From positions 1-9,093 of the forward strand of contig CANRMG010000069.1 of the NCBI GenBank assembly GCA_947631675.1: a stretch of 9,093 nucleotides of DNA. The letters are read 5' to 3'. Origin of the DNA: an uncultured Oscillospiraceae bacterium (GTDB lineage Bacteria; Bacillota_A; Clostridia; Oscillospirales; Oscillospiraceae). A program made the position numbers and the translations under genes. Below, in pieces: positions 1 to 6,108 of this stretch (the stretch's first letter is position 1; each line of letters begins with the position of its first letter). The notes beneath the pieces are model-generated. The model made no database searches and was not told the DNA's origin. It saw only the letters and a program-made list of their open reading frames with translations.

Positions 1-245
1 GTCTCTATATCCATGCTGCCGGACATGGGCGACCCGCTCCATGGCAGGTACTTCACCTTGTCCGGCTGCTGGCCCTGCTTCGCCCGCTGGCCGGTGTCCA
101 CGCCGTAGAGCATGGCCCGCAGGAAGGCGCACCAGGTGGATTTTCCGCTCTCGTTGGGCGCATGGAGGATGTTGAGCCCGGGCCCCAGCTCCAGGGTCCG
201 GCCCTCCAGCGTCCCAAACCACGCGGTCATTTTCTTTACGATCAT
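1..245 (-). CDS. SbcC/YhaN-like AAA ATPase, N-terminal fragment (partial, runs off the left edge)
   Basis: Only the first 81 codons are present. The protein begins MIVKKMTAWFGTLEGRTLEL and carries a Walker A P-loop, APNESGKST (about residues 29-37), followed by a segment (RAMLYGVD, then KYLPWSGSPMSG) typical of YhaN/SbcC-like ATPases of Firmicutes. In that family an N-terminal P-loop half, a long coiled coil and a C-terminal Walker B half form the ATPase arm that works with an SbcD/YhaO nuclease on DNA ends; only the P-loop half is visible here. The ATG at 243-245 is preceded by GGAGAA at 249-254, a good ribosome-binding site. The gene lies downstream of the sbcD-like gene on the same strand, as expected for the pair, but 296 bp away rather than overlapping. 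The family call is strong; subfamily and full length cannot be judged. Confidence 0.85.
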   Translation of the reverse strand, partial: MIVKKMTAWFGTLEGRTLELGPGLNILHAPNESGKSTWCAFLRAMLYGVDTGQRAKQGQQPDKVKYLPWSGSPMSGSMDIE

Positions 246-541
246 ATCTTCTCCTTATAAGCCGCGCTGCACCTACGCTTGTGAAGGCGCTCCCTGCGTC
301 GACAGCGGCCCCGGCAAACGTCTTCGCTTCGCTCAGCAATATTTGCTCGGGGACGCTGCCTCCTTGGAGCGCCGTCGGCGGGCGTGTCTACCCGACGTGC
401 GGCGGGAACCGGCAGTGTCCCGGACGCGGTTGACGAGCGAAGCGAGCCTTAGCGGCAGGGATACTGTCGGGCCAGGCCGCACTACGCCAGCCTTGGTCCG
501 GGGCTGTGCCGCGCTATGCCAACATAGAAGGGCCGGCCGCA
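246..541. repeat. Structured non-coding insert between sbcD-like and sbcC-like genes (possible dispersed repeat)
   Basis: This 296-bp stretch has no convincing gene on either strand. It holds several inverted repeats. A 13-bp helix, 409-421 with 458-470, pairs fully in plus-strand RNA if two G-U pairs are allowed; in minus-strand RNA those two become mismatches. The motif GAGCGAAGCG occurs in opposite orientations near 324-334 and 435-445. Short hairpins lie at 338-350 (AGCAA/TTGCT) and 514-527 (CTATG/CATAG). A 16-bp direct repeat sits at 475-490 and 535-550. I see no promoter and no terminator with a T-tract. The organisation resembles intergenic repeat elements scattered through Clostridia genomes, but whether it recurs in this genome cannot be seen from one window. 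Confidence 0.5.
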
Positions 542-550
542 CTACGCCAG
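475..550. repeat. 16-bp direct repeat pair, 60-bp period
   Basis: GGCCGCACTACGCCAG occurs at 475-490 and again, identically, at 535-550. The match stops on both sides. The right copy overlaps the last two codons and the stop of the sbcD-like gene (CTG GCG TAG on the minus strand). The left copy lies within the intergenic insert. The 44 bp between them contain the CTATG/CATAG hairpin. It could be a footprint of insertion or of a slipped or recombined duplication. Confidence 0.75.
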
Positions 551-1645
551 GGGCGGCTCCTCGCCATTTTCCAGCGCCGCCAGCCCATACCGGGCCGCCA
601 GCTCGATATCCGCCCGCTCTTCGTCCGTCTCCGCCGCCTCGTAGCGCTGCCAGAGGCCATCCAGGAACAGCCCCTTCAGGCTCAGCACCTCCCGGCCGTC
701 CCACACGTCCCGGCGCAGGACGGTCTCGTCCCGCAGCTCCAGGGCGAAGAACCGGTCCTCCAGGGCACCTCTCATGGCGGGCAGGTCCGGGGCCGCCTCC
801 GGCGCGCCAGTGAGGATCACCCGGTATATGTCCCGGCCCGCATCCCGGCCCAGGGCGTCCAGTACAGTCTTTACATGATCGGCGCTTTCGGACAGGTCCA
901 CGGAAAGCACCTCATACCGCCGCCCGCCCAGGCCCACAGCCCGGGCGGTGCAGGCCCCCGGCGATACGTCCGTCAAGAGCACGCCCTTTTCTCCGGTCTC
1001 GTCGAACCCCCGGCCCTCGGGGCAGCCGGGCCAGGCGTAGAAGGTGTCCCCCGCCCGGCGCAGGCCGCTGCCGGCGTGGATGTGACCCAGGGCCACATAG
1101 TCCATGCCGCTGCGGGCGATGTCCTGCTCCGATATGGCCCCGTAGGGGGAGCCGGGCACGCCCACCTCCCCGTGCAGGACCATGATGTCGATAGTATCCC
1201 CGTCTTTTTCCGCCTCGAACCCGGCCAGGGGCGGCCGGCGGTATTTCTCCGTGAAGGCCCCGCCCCACACCCTGGCGTTCAGCTGGGGCAGTTCCACGCA
1301 CTCTATCTCCTCATTTTTAAAGATATGTACGTTCTCCCCCAGGTCCAGCCGGGCCCAGGGGGACCGGGGACCGTACCAGTCGTGGTTGCCCGGCGCGATA
1401 AATACGGGCAGGCCCATCTCCGGCAGGGCCTGCTCCAGCAGGCGCATGGTCTCAGGATAGGGGGCGTCCGCGTCGAACATATCCCCGGCGAAGAGGACCA
1501 TGTCCGCCCGCTCCTCCCGGGCCAGGCCGGCGATGCGGCCCAGGAGCGCGCGCTGCTCGCTCCGGCGCAGAGCGGCCTTGTCCCGGCCCAGGGCCTGGAA
1601 GGGCGAATCCAGGTGCAGATCCGCCGCGTGCAGCACCCGGATCAT
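542..1645 (-). CDS. SbcD/YhaO-like DNA repair exonuclease (calcineurin-like metallophosphoesterase)
   Basis: This 367-aa protein has the full set of two-metal phosphoesterase motifs in order: D9-x-H11 (AADLHLDSP), GD at 54-55 (FAGDMFD), GNHD at 86-89, the histidine of LHGE at 158, and GHIH at 187-190. The last third (about 225-367) is a poorly conserved C-terminal region as in YhaO/SbcD proteins. The known family role is Mn-dependent nuclease action on DNA ends and hairpins together with an SbcC/YhaN ATPase, and that partner follows downstream. An upstream start at 1711 is possible by frame, but the ATG at 1643-1645 puts MIRVLHAADLHLDSP at the N-terminus as in the family. It also overlaps the upstream ymdB-like stop by ATGA, so translation is probably coupled. 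The start and family are firm; YhaO versus SbcD subfamily is less certain. Confidence 0.9.
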   Translation of the reverse strand: MIRVLHAADLHLDSPFQALGRDKAALRRSEQRALLGRIAGLAREERADMVLFAGDMFDADAPYPETMRLLEQALPEMGLPVFIAPGNHDWYGPRSPWARLDLGENVHIFKNEEIECVELPQLNARVWGGAFTEKYRRPPLAGFEAEKDGDTIDIMVLHGEVGVPGSPYGAISEQDIARSGMDYVALGHIHAGSGLRRAGDTFYAWPGCPEGRGFDETGEKGVLLTDVSPGACTARAVGLGGRRYEVLSVDLSESADHVKTVLDALGRDAGRDIYRVILTGAPEAAPDLPAMRGALEDRFFALELRDETVLRRDVWDGREVLSLKGLFLDGLWQRYEAAETDEERADIELAARYGLAALENGEEPPLA

Positions 1646-2421
1646 AGGATGCGAAGGGCCTCCGCCCCCACGCACAGGCCCGTGTCCGTATCGATGTCGA
1701 ACACGCAGCACTCCATCTTCCCGTCCCCGCCGCCGGACTTATAGCGCATGGGCGGGTCGCCCAGAAAGCGGTTGATGGACTGGTCCACGTCGATGCCCAG
1801 CACGCTGTGGCTGGCGCCGGTCATGCCCAGGTCGCTGATAAAGCCCGTGCCCCCGGGCAGTACGCCCGCGTCCGAGGTCTGCACATGGGTGTGGGTGCCC
1901 CACACGGCGCTGACCCGCCCGTCCAGGAAATAGCCCATGGCCAGGCGCTCGCTGGTGCCCTCGGCGTGCATGTCCACCAAGATGATCTTCGGCTTCGGGT
2001 CCAGCTCCTTCAACAGCACGTCCACCTCCACGAAGGGGTTGTCCGTGTTGGGGTCCAGGGTGAACCGGCCCATGAGGTTGATGACGCATATCTCCCCGAA
2101 GGGTGTGCGATAGACGCCGTAGCCCCGGCCGGGGCACTGGGGCGCGAAATTCAAAGGCCGCAGCACATGCACGTTGTCGGCCAGGTACGGCTTCAGTTCC
2201 CAGCGGACCCAGGTGTGGTTTCCCAGGGTGATCACGTCCGCGCCGGCGTTCAGGATGCGGTCACACTGCTCCGGCGTCACGCCCACCACGTTGGCGTTCT
2301 CCCCGTTCACCACCACGAAGGATATGCCCCGCTGGCGGCGGAGGGCTTTCAGATTCTTCTCCAGAAAGGCGAGGCCCGGCGCGCCGCACACGTCGCCCAC
2401 GGCCAATATACTGATGATCAT
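1642..2421 (-). CDS. ymdB: YmdB-family metallophosphoesterase (cyclic nucleotide phosphodiesterase)
   Basis: The 259-aa protein matches the YmdB family along its length, which is usually about 260-265 aa. Metal-site motifs are GD at 9-10 (AVGDVCG), NGENA at 39-43, GNH at 67-69 (LGNHTW), VDMHAE with H152, and GTHTH with H177 and H179. Characterised family members hydrolyse cyclic nucleotide phosphodiester bonds, and Bacillus subtilis YmdB affects RNA turnover and the biofilm/motility choice. Here the action is presumably cytosolic: no signal peptide or membrane segment is seen. The ATG at 2419-2421 has a strong GAGGAG RBS at 2428-2433. The stop overlaps the start of the sbcD-like gene (ATGA). 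In Bacillus ymdB sits near rny; that neighbour is absent here, and coupling to a DNA-repair nuclease gene is a different arrangement. Confidence 0.93.
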   Translation of the reverse strand: MIISILAVGDVCGAPGLAFLEKNLKALRRQRGISFVVVNGENANVVGVTPEQCDRILNAGADVITLGNHTWVRWELKPYLADNVHVLRPLNFAPQCPGRGYGVYRTPFGEICVINLMGRFTLDPNTDNPFVEVDVLLKELDPKPKIILVDMHAEGTSERLAMGYFLDGRVSAVWGTHTHVQTSDAGVLPGGTGFISDLGMTGASHSVLGIDVDQSINRFLGDPPMRYKSGGGDGKMECCVFDIDTDTGLCVGAEALRIL

Positions 2422-2505
2422 AAGACGCTCCTCGAAAAAAATTACAGTTACATTAAATATATCATGTTTTCATGGGAAATACTAGCGGAGAAAGAGGGGT
2501 AAAGC
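2422..2505. promoter_or_regulatory. AT-rich divergent intergenic region between ymdB and a small-protein gene
   Basis: The 84 bp between the two divergent genes include an AT-rich core at about 2434-2480, unlike the GC-rich surroundings, so both promoters probably lie here. I cannot assign a convincing -35/-10 pair on either strand; TTACAG and TTACAT boxes on the plus strand lack a good -10 at the right distance. A small inverted repeat, CATG-TTTT-CATG, is at 2464-2475. The ribosome-binding sites at both edges are clear. Confidence 0.4.
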
Positions 2506-2667
2506 ATGAATAATATGTCGTTTATCAAAGGCATGGGGCTGGGCCTGGCGGTCGGCTCCATGGTGGGCATGATGGCCCTGCCGAAGAAGAAAAAGATCAA
2601 TGTTGGCAAGGCCCTCAAGTCCATGGGCGACGTGATGGACAACGTCGCGGGCGCCATCGGCCTCTGA
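2506..2667 (+). CDS. 53-aa small membrane-associated protein, function unknown
   Basis: The frame starts MNNMSFIKGMGLGLAVGSMV and ends AGAIGL before TGA at 2665-2667. Residues 5-25 form a glycine- and methionine-rich hydrophobic segment, probably one membrane helix. A KKKK cluster follows at 27-30, then an amphipathic tail of about 20 residues. GAGGGG at 2494-2499 is well placed (6 nt) for the ATG at 2506. The layout of a short hydrophobic anchor, a basic patch and a short helical tail recalls small YtxH-like proteins of Firmicutes, but I do not recognise a named family and assign no function. It has its own divergent position opposite ymdB and is followed by the tRNA promoter, so it is probably monocistronic. 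Codon use and RBS make it a credible gene. Confidence 0.78.
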   Translation: MNNMSFIKGMGLGLAVGSMVGMMALPKKKKINVGKALKSMGDVMDNVAGAIGL

Positions 2668-2689
2668 GGGGATTTTTCCAAATACCCCC

Positions 2690-2718
2690 TTGCATTCTGT
2701 CCGAGCTTATGCTATTAT
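2690..2718 (+). promoter_or_regulatory. Sigma-A-type promoter of the tRNA-Arg gene
   Basis: The -35 box TTGCAT is at 2690-2695 and the -10 box TATTAT at 2713-2718, with a 17-bp spacer. The -10 box ends 12 bp before the mature tRNA, so transcription should start only a few bases upstream of the tRNA. Confidence 0.8.
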
Positions 2719-2730
2719 ACTTTGGCGCGA

Positions 2731-2807
2731 GCGGCATTAGCTCAGCTGGATAGAGCGTCTGGCTACGGACCAGAAGGCCGGGGGTTCGAATCCCTCATGC
2801 CGTGCCA
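2731..2807 (+). tRNA. tRNA-Arg (anticodon ACG), CCA encoded
   Basis: A complete 77-nt cloverleaf is present. The acceptor stem is GCGGCAT (2731-2737) with ATGCCGT (2797-2803), closed by a G-U pair at position 1-72. The D stem is GCTC/GAGC (2740-2743, 2753-2756). The anticodon stem is TCTGG/CCAGA (2758-2762, 2770-2774) around the loop CTACGGA, giving anticodon ACG at 2765-2767. The T stem is GGGGG/CCCTC (2780-2784, 2792-2796) with loop TTCGAAT. Discriminator G2804 is followed by genomic CCA at 2805-2807. ACG, with A34 normally deaminated to inosine, reads CGU/CGC/CGA arginine codons. The G1-U72 end pair is slightly unusual; the rest is standard. Confidence 0.97.
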
Positions 2808-2812
2808 AAGGG

Positions 2813-2850
2813 AGACCCTGGAGCATCGATGGCTCCAGGGTCTTTTCTTT
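2813..2850 (+). terminator. Rho-independent terminator of tRNA-Arg
   Basis: GACCCTGGAGC (2814-2824) pairs perfectly with GCTCCAGGGTC (2832-2842) around a 7-nt loop. TTTTCTTT follows at 2843-2850. It starts only 6 nt after the CCA end. Confidence 0.92.
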
Positions 2851-2862
2851 CTGTTTCGCGGC

Positions 2863-2895
2863 AAGAAAAAAGACGGCGCTTTGCGCCGTCTTTTT
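2863..2895 (-). terminator. Terminator of the lipoprotein gene (symmetric)
   Basis: AAAAAGACGGCGC (2867-2879) pairs over 13 bp with GCGCCGTCTTTTT (2883-2895) around a 3-nt TTT loop. On the minus strand it is followed by a run of T from the A-tract at 2866-2871, and it lies 14 bp past the lipoprotein stop. The T-run at 2891-2895 means it could also back up the tRNA terminator on the plus strand. Confidence 0.9.
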
Positions 2896-2908
2896 CATCC
2901 TTTGTTTC

Positions 2909-3334
2909 TCAGTAGACGCCCACGATCTGCTCCGAGCCGTCGGGATAGCGGACGGTGGAGACGGTGAAGCCGTCGTAGTAGAGCAGTCCGTCCTCAGCGC
3001 CCGCGTCGGGGGCGATGCAGCTGGCGGAGTATTCGCTGCTGCCGGGCTTGCCCACGGCGTTATACAGCTCGGTCACGTCCTGGCCCATCAGGCCGTAGGC
3101 AGTCTTTGCCTCCTCGCTGGACAGGTCGGGGCCCTGGCCGGGCTGGCCGATGGGAGCCGCGTCGTCGTTGGCGGAGTTGAGGCCGGAGCTCTCAGCGCCG
3201 GCGGGAGGGGCGGTGACGGAAGGCAGGTCGGTGGGGGCGGCGGTGGGCTGGGCCTCTTGCTTACTGCCGCCGCAGCCGGCGCACAGGGCCAGCACCATGG
3301 TCAGCGCCAGCGCCAATATAATGATCTTTTTCAT
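2909..3334 (-). CDS. Small secreted lipoprotein, function unknown
   Basis: The 141-aa product has a lipoprotein signal: MKK, a hydrophobic stretch (about 4-18), then CAGC with the lipidated cysteine predicted at residue 21, followed by GGSK. Residues 22-70 form a Pro/Ala/Thr/Ser/Gly/Asp-rich spacer of low complexity, probably a flexible tether at the membrane surface. The last 70 residues (AYGLMGQDVTELYNAVGKP through DGSEQIVGVY) look like a small folded domain, similar in style to short C-terminal domains on clostridial lipoproteins. I do not recognise a named family. The ATG at 3332-3334 has AAAGGAG at 3343-3349. The frame extends further upstream, but that part covers the promoter, so the shorter start is right. 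It is divergent from yfhO and has its own terminator; a link to envelope function is only suggested by location. Confidence 0.88.
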   Translation of the reverse strand: MKKIIILALALTMVLALCAGCGGSKQEAQPTAAPTDLPSVTAPPAGAESSGLNSANDDAAPIGQPGQGPDLSSEEAKTAYGLMGQDVTELYNAVGKPGSSEYSASCIAPDAGAEDGLLYYDGFTVSTVRYPDGSEQIVGVY

Positions 3335-3382
3335 GTTTTTGTCTCCTTTGGTATAGGGTATTTGCTCCTGTGAACAGGGGCT

Positions 3383-3411
3383 ATTATACTCGCAGTGGCA
3401 TCTTATGTCAA
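3383..3411 (-). promoter_or_regulatory. Perfect-consensus sigma-A promoter of the lipoprotein gene
   Basis: On the minus strand TTGACA (3406-3411) and TATAAT (3383-3388) are separated by exactly 17 bp. It lies about 50 bp upstream of the lipoprotein start. A short CCTG/CAGG hairpin (3367-3378) falls near the expected transcript 5' end. Confidence 0.93.
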
Positions 3412-3429
3412 GCGCCACCCCTTCTCCCC

Positions 3430-3458
3430 TTGTCCTGGGGCGGTTTTCCTGCTATAAT
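3430..3458 (+). promoter_or_regulatory. Sigma-A promoter of the yfhO-family gene
   Basis: TTGTCC (3430-3435) and TATAAT (3453-3458) are 17 bp apart, about 50 bp before the yfhO ATG. Its -35 box is 18 bp from the -35 of the divergent lipoprotein promoter. Confidence 0.88.
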
Positions 3459-3509
3459 TTCTATATATCGCTTTATCCGTTGGACCGCGGCCGGCGCGGA
3501 GGGGGTACT

Positions 3510-6056
3510 ATGATAAAAAGACCGAGAAAAAGCCTCATACTGACGGCCAGCTTCCTGCTGAGCGCGGCGCTGGCGTGCCTGGCCATGGCCATATGCGGCA
3601 TATGCCCCTTCGGCAGCCGCAGTCTGGGCGTGCAGGACATGACCAACCAGTACATCCCCTTCCTCAGCGGCCTGAAGGATATGCTGACCGGCCGGACAAG
3701 CGCCCTGTACCTGCCCAGCATGGCCCTGGGCGGCAATATGCTGGGCCTCACCACCTATTTCCTGATGGGGCCATTGAACCTGCTGACCTGCCTGTTCCCC
3801 CGGGAGAGGATGCTGCTGGCGGTGGGCCTGGTATACATCCTGCGGGTGGGCCTGGCCGGCACGGCCATGGCTTATTACGCCGGGTCCCGCCACGGCTGGG
3901 GCTGGCGGGTGCTCTTCGCCGCCCCCGCCTATGGTCTGGCGGCCTACATGGTGGCCTACGCCCACAACTACCTATGGCAGGACTGCGTGATCGTTATGCC
4001 CTTGGCGGCTCTGGGCATCCACCGCCTCGCGGAGGGCCGGGGCCGGTGGCTGTACGTGCTGAGCCTGGCGGCGGCGCTGGCCTTCAGCTTCTATATCGGC
4101 TATATCCTGTGCATTTTCTCGGTGCTGTTCTTCCTGGCCCAATTCATCGCCGCTCCGGTGGACAAGCCCTGGCGGCGGATAGGGGATTTCGCCCTTTCCA
4201 GTCTGCTGGCGGGGGCCCTGGCGGGAGCGGTGCTCGTCCCGGCGTTCCTGTCCCTGGCCGGCGGAAGGGCCTCCTTCTCCCCCTCGGACCTGTCCCTGAC
4301 GCCCAACTTCTCCTTCCCCGCCATGTTCTCCAAGCTCTTTTTGGGGGCCTTCGACTATGAGGAGCTGATGGAGCAGGGCCTGCCCCACATCTACTGCGGA
4401 GAGGTCACGCTCCTTTTCGCGGTGCTCTGGTTCGCCAATACCGCCGTCCCCCGGCGGAAAAAGCTTGCCATGGGCGGCCTCATAGGCGTGCTGGCGCTGT
4501 CCTTCTGGCTGTCGGGGCCGGACCTGGTGTGGCACGGGTTCAACGTGCCCGTCTGGTATAACCACCGCTACAGCTTCCTTCTGAGCTTCCTGCTCATCGC
4601 CTGCGCGGACGAGGCCCTGGCCCGCGGGAGAGACGGCCTCCGGCCCTGGCACTATATCCTGCCCCCGGCGGTGATAGGGCTGCTGGCCCTGCTGGCCTTC
4701 GCCGGGCGGAGCTATGACTTCATCGACTGGCAGACCGGCCTGAGGGCCGTTGTGGTGGTCCTCGCGCTGTGCGCCGGGCTCCGGCGGGCCGGCGGCAGAC
4801 ACGGGGCCGGGCTCATGGCCGCCGTCCTGGCGGTCCACCTGGCCCTCGTCACCGGCAATGCTTATGTGACGCTGGAGAGGCTCACCGCCACCAGCGCGGA
4901 CCCGGCGGACTTTGCCCAGTATGTGACGGACAAGGCCGCGGCCATAGCCGCGGTGCCCTCGGACGGGACCTTTGTCCGGGTGGAGAGCGAGGACGCCTTC
5001 GGCATGGACCGGGACGAGCCGGTCCTGTTCGGCTACGACGGCATCTCCCACTACGGCTCCATCATGCCCCAGAAGAACATGGACTTTCTGGAAAAGCTGG
5101 GCGTGACCCGGTTTTCCAAGCTGTTCGCCCTGTATAACGCCGGGGTGACCGCCGGGGCAGACAGCTTCCTGGGCCTGCGGTATCTGGTGAGCAAGGGCCC
5201 GGCCAAGGCCTATACGCCCGTCGCCTCTGCCGGGGGCTACACCGTGTACGAAAACCCCGCCGCCCTGCCTATCGCCTTCACGGCGGACCAGGCCATCGCA
5301 GCGCCCATGGAGGAAACAGACTGCTTCAGCGCCGTCCAGGCCCTCTATTCTGCCGCCGCCCCAGAGGCGGACGGGGACATCTACACCTTCGCGGAGATCA
5401 CAGACGTGGCCCTGGACGGTCTGGCCGACCAGGGGGACGGCCGCTATGTCCGCACCGGCGACGGCGCCGGGTCCCTCACCTACACCCTGACCGTCCGGGC
5501 GGACGGGCCCCTCTACGGCCAGATCCGCCTGGCAGATTATCCGGGCATGATGCTGTTCGTCAACGACGCTTACCGGGCCTATTACGGCACGGCCCAGACC
5601 AACGGCAGCGTGTATCTGGGCGACTTCGCCGCCGGGGACACGGTCACCGTCCGGCTGAGCGTGAACGGGGACCTGAACACCGTCGGAGCCGCCTTCGCCA
5701 CGGAGAGCCTTCCGGCCCTGAGCGCCTACCGCGACGCCCTGGCCGACGGGGGCTGCGCCCTCACAAAGCTCGCCGGCCACCACTTCGCCGGCTCCTTCAC
5801 CACCGGCCAGGGGGACGAGCTGTTGCTGCTCACCATCCCCTATAACACTGGCTGGACGGTGACGCTGGACGGGGCCGAGGCGGAACCCATGGAGGTGCTG
5901 GACTGCCTCATGGCCATCCCCGTGGACCCGGGTGAGCACACCCTGGATATGCGCTTTATGCCCCCCGGCCTGATACCTGGTTTGGCCATCACCGTGCTGG
6001 CCGCCGCCGGGTGCCTGGTCCTCGGGCTCTGGGAGCGGCGGAAAAAGAAAGGGTAA
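3510..6056 (+). CDS. YfhO-family polytopic membrane protein (probable GT-C-type glycosyltransferase)
   Basis: The 848-aa protein starts MIKRPRKSLILTASFLLSAA, with the first membrane helix at about 9-29, then the family-typical loop GSRSLGVQDMTNQY containing D43. About a dozen hydrophobic segments fill the first 455 residues. A large extracellular domain, rich in beta-type sequence, spans roughly 455-815. A last helix (PGLIPGLAITVLAAAGCLVLGLW in part) and a basic tail ERRKKKG end the protein. This layout and length match YfhO proteins. In Bacillus and Listeria, YfhO-type enzymes add sugars to teichoic acids outside the membrane, using an undecaprenyl-phosphate-linked donor made by a CsbB-type enzyme and flipped by GtcA; neither partner is in this window. 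Substrate is therefore unknown. The start at 3510 is chosen because GGAGGGGG at 3498-3505 precedes it and the upstream in-frame extension overlaps the promoter. Confidence 0.88.
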   Translation: MIKRPRKSLILTASFLLSAALACLAMAICGICPFGSRSLGVQDMTNQYIPFLSGLKDMLTGRTSALYLPSMALGGNMLGLTTYFLMGPLNLLTCLFPRERMLLAVGLVYILRVGLAGTAMAYYAGSRHGWGWRVLFAAPAYGLAAYMVAYAHNYLWQDCVIVMPLAALGIHRLAEGRGRWLYVLSLAAALAFSFYIGYILCIFSVLFFLAQFIAAPVDKPWRRIGDFALSSLLAGALAGAVLVPAFLSLAGGRASFSPSDLSLTPNFSFPAMFSKLFLGAFDYEELMEQGLPHIYCGEVTLLFAVLWFANTAVPRRKKLAMGGLIGVLALSFWLSGPDLVWHGFNVPVWYNHRYSFLLSFLLIACADEALARGRDGLRPWHYILPPAVIGLLALLAFAGRSYDFIDWQTGLRAVVVVLALCAGLRRAGGRHGAGLMAAVLAVHLALVTGNAYVTLERLTATSADPADFAQYVTDKAAAIAAVPSDGTFVRVESEDAFGMDRDEPVLFGYDGISHYGSIMPQKNMDFLEKLGVTRFSKLFALYNAGVTAGADSFLGLRYLVSKGPAKAYTPVASAGGYTVYENPAALPIAFTADQAIAAPMEETDCFSAVQALYSAAAPEADGDIYTFAEITDVALDGLADQGDGRYVRTGDGAGSLTYTLTVRADGPLYGQIRLADYPGMMLFVNDAYRAYYGTAQTNGSVYLGDFAAGDTVTVRLSVNGDLNTVGAAFATESLPALSAYRDALADGGCALTKLAGHHFAGSFTTGQGDELLLLTIPYNTGWTVTLDGAEAEPMEVLDCLMAIPVDPGEHTLDMRFMPPGLIPGLAITVLAAAGCLVLGLWERRKKKG

Positions 6057-6065
6057 GAACAAAAT

Positions 6066-6094
6066 AAGACCGGCCAGAACTGGCCGGTCTTTTC
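6066..6094. terminator. Bidirectional terminator between yfhO and the sortase gene
   Basis: AAGACCGGCCAG (6066-6077) pairs with CTGGCCGGTCTT (6080-6091) across a tiny AA loop, with TTTTC on the plus strand. The opposite strand reads the same stem, followed by TATTTTG. It begins 9 bp after the yfhO stop and lies 15 bp beyond the sortase stop, so it serves both convergent genes. Confidence 0.9.
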
Positions 6095-6108
6095 TTATGC
6101 TCTGTATG

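Noticed and set aside
333..704. 123-codon minus-strand frame entering the sbcD-sbcC spacer
   Set aside because: It overlaps the sbcD C-terminus in another frame and ends inside the structured repeat region. It has no RBS or motif, so I treat the spacer as non-coding.
112..813. 233-codon plus-strand frame across the sbcC start, the insert and the sbcD end
   Set aside because: The product is Pro/Arg/Ala-rich without domain features, and it crosses two real genes on the other strand.
506..1744. 412-codon plus-strand frame opposite the sbcD-like gene
   Set aside because: The opposite strand has all five metallophosphoesterase motifs. This frame shows no motif, RBS or promoter.
2722..2967. Plus-strand frame over the tRNA and terminators
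   Set aside because: It is made of tRNA-Arg and two hairpins, so it is not a protein gene.
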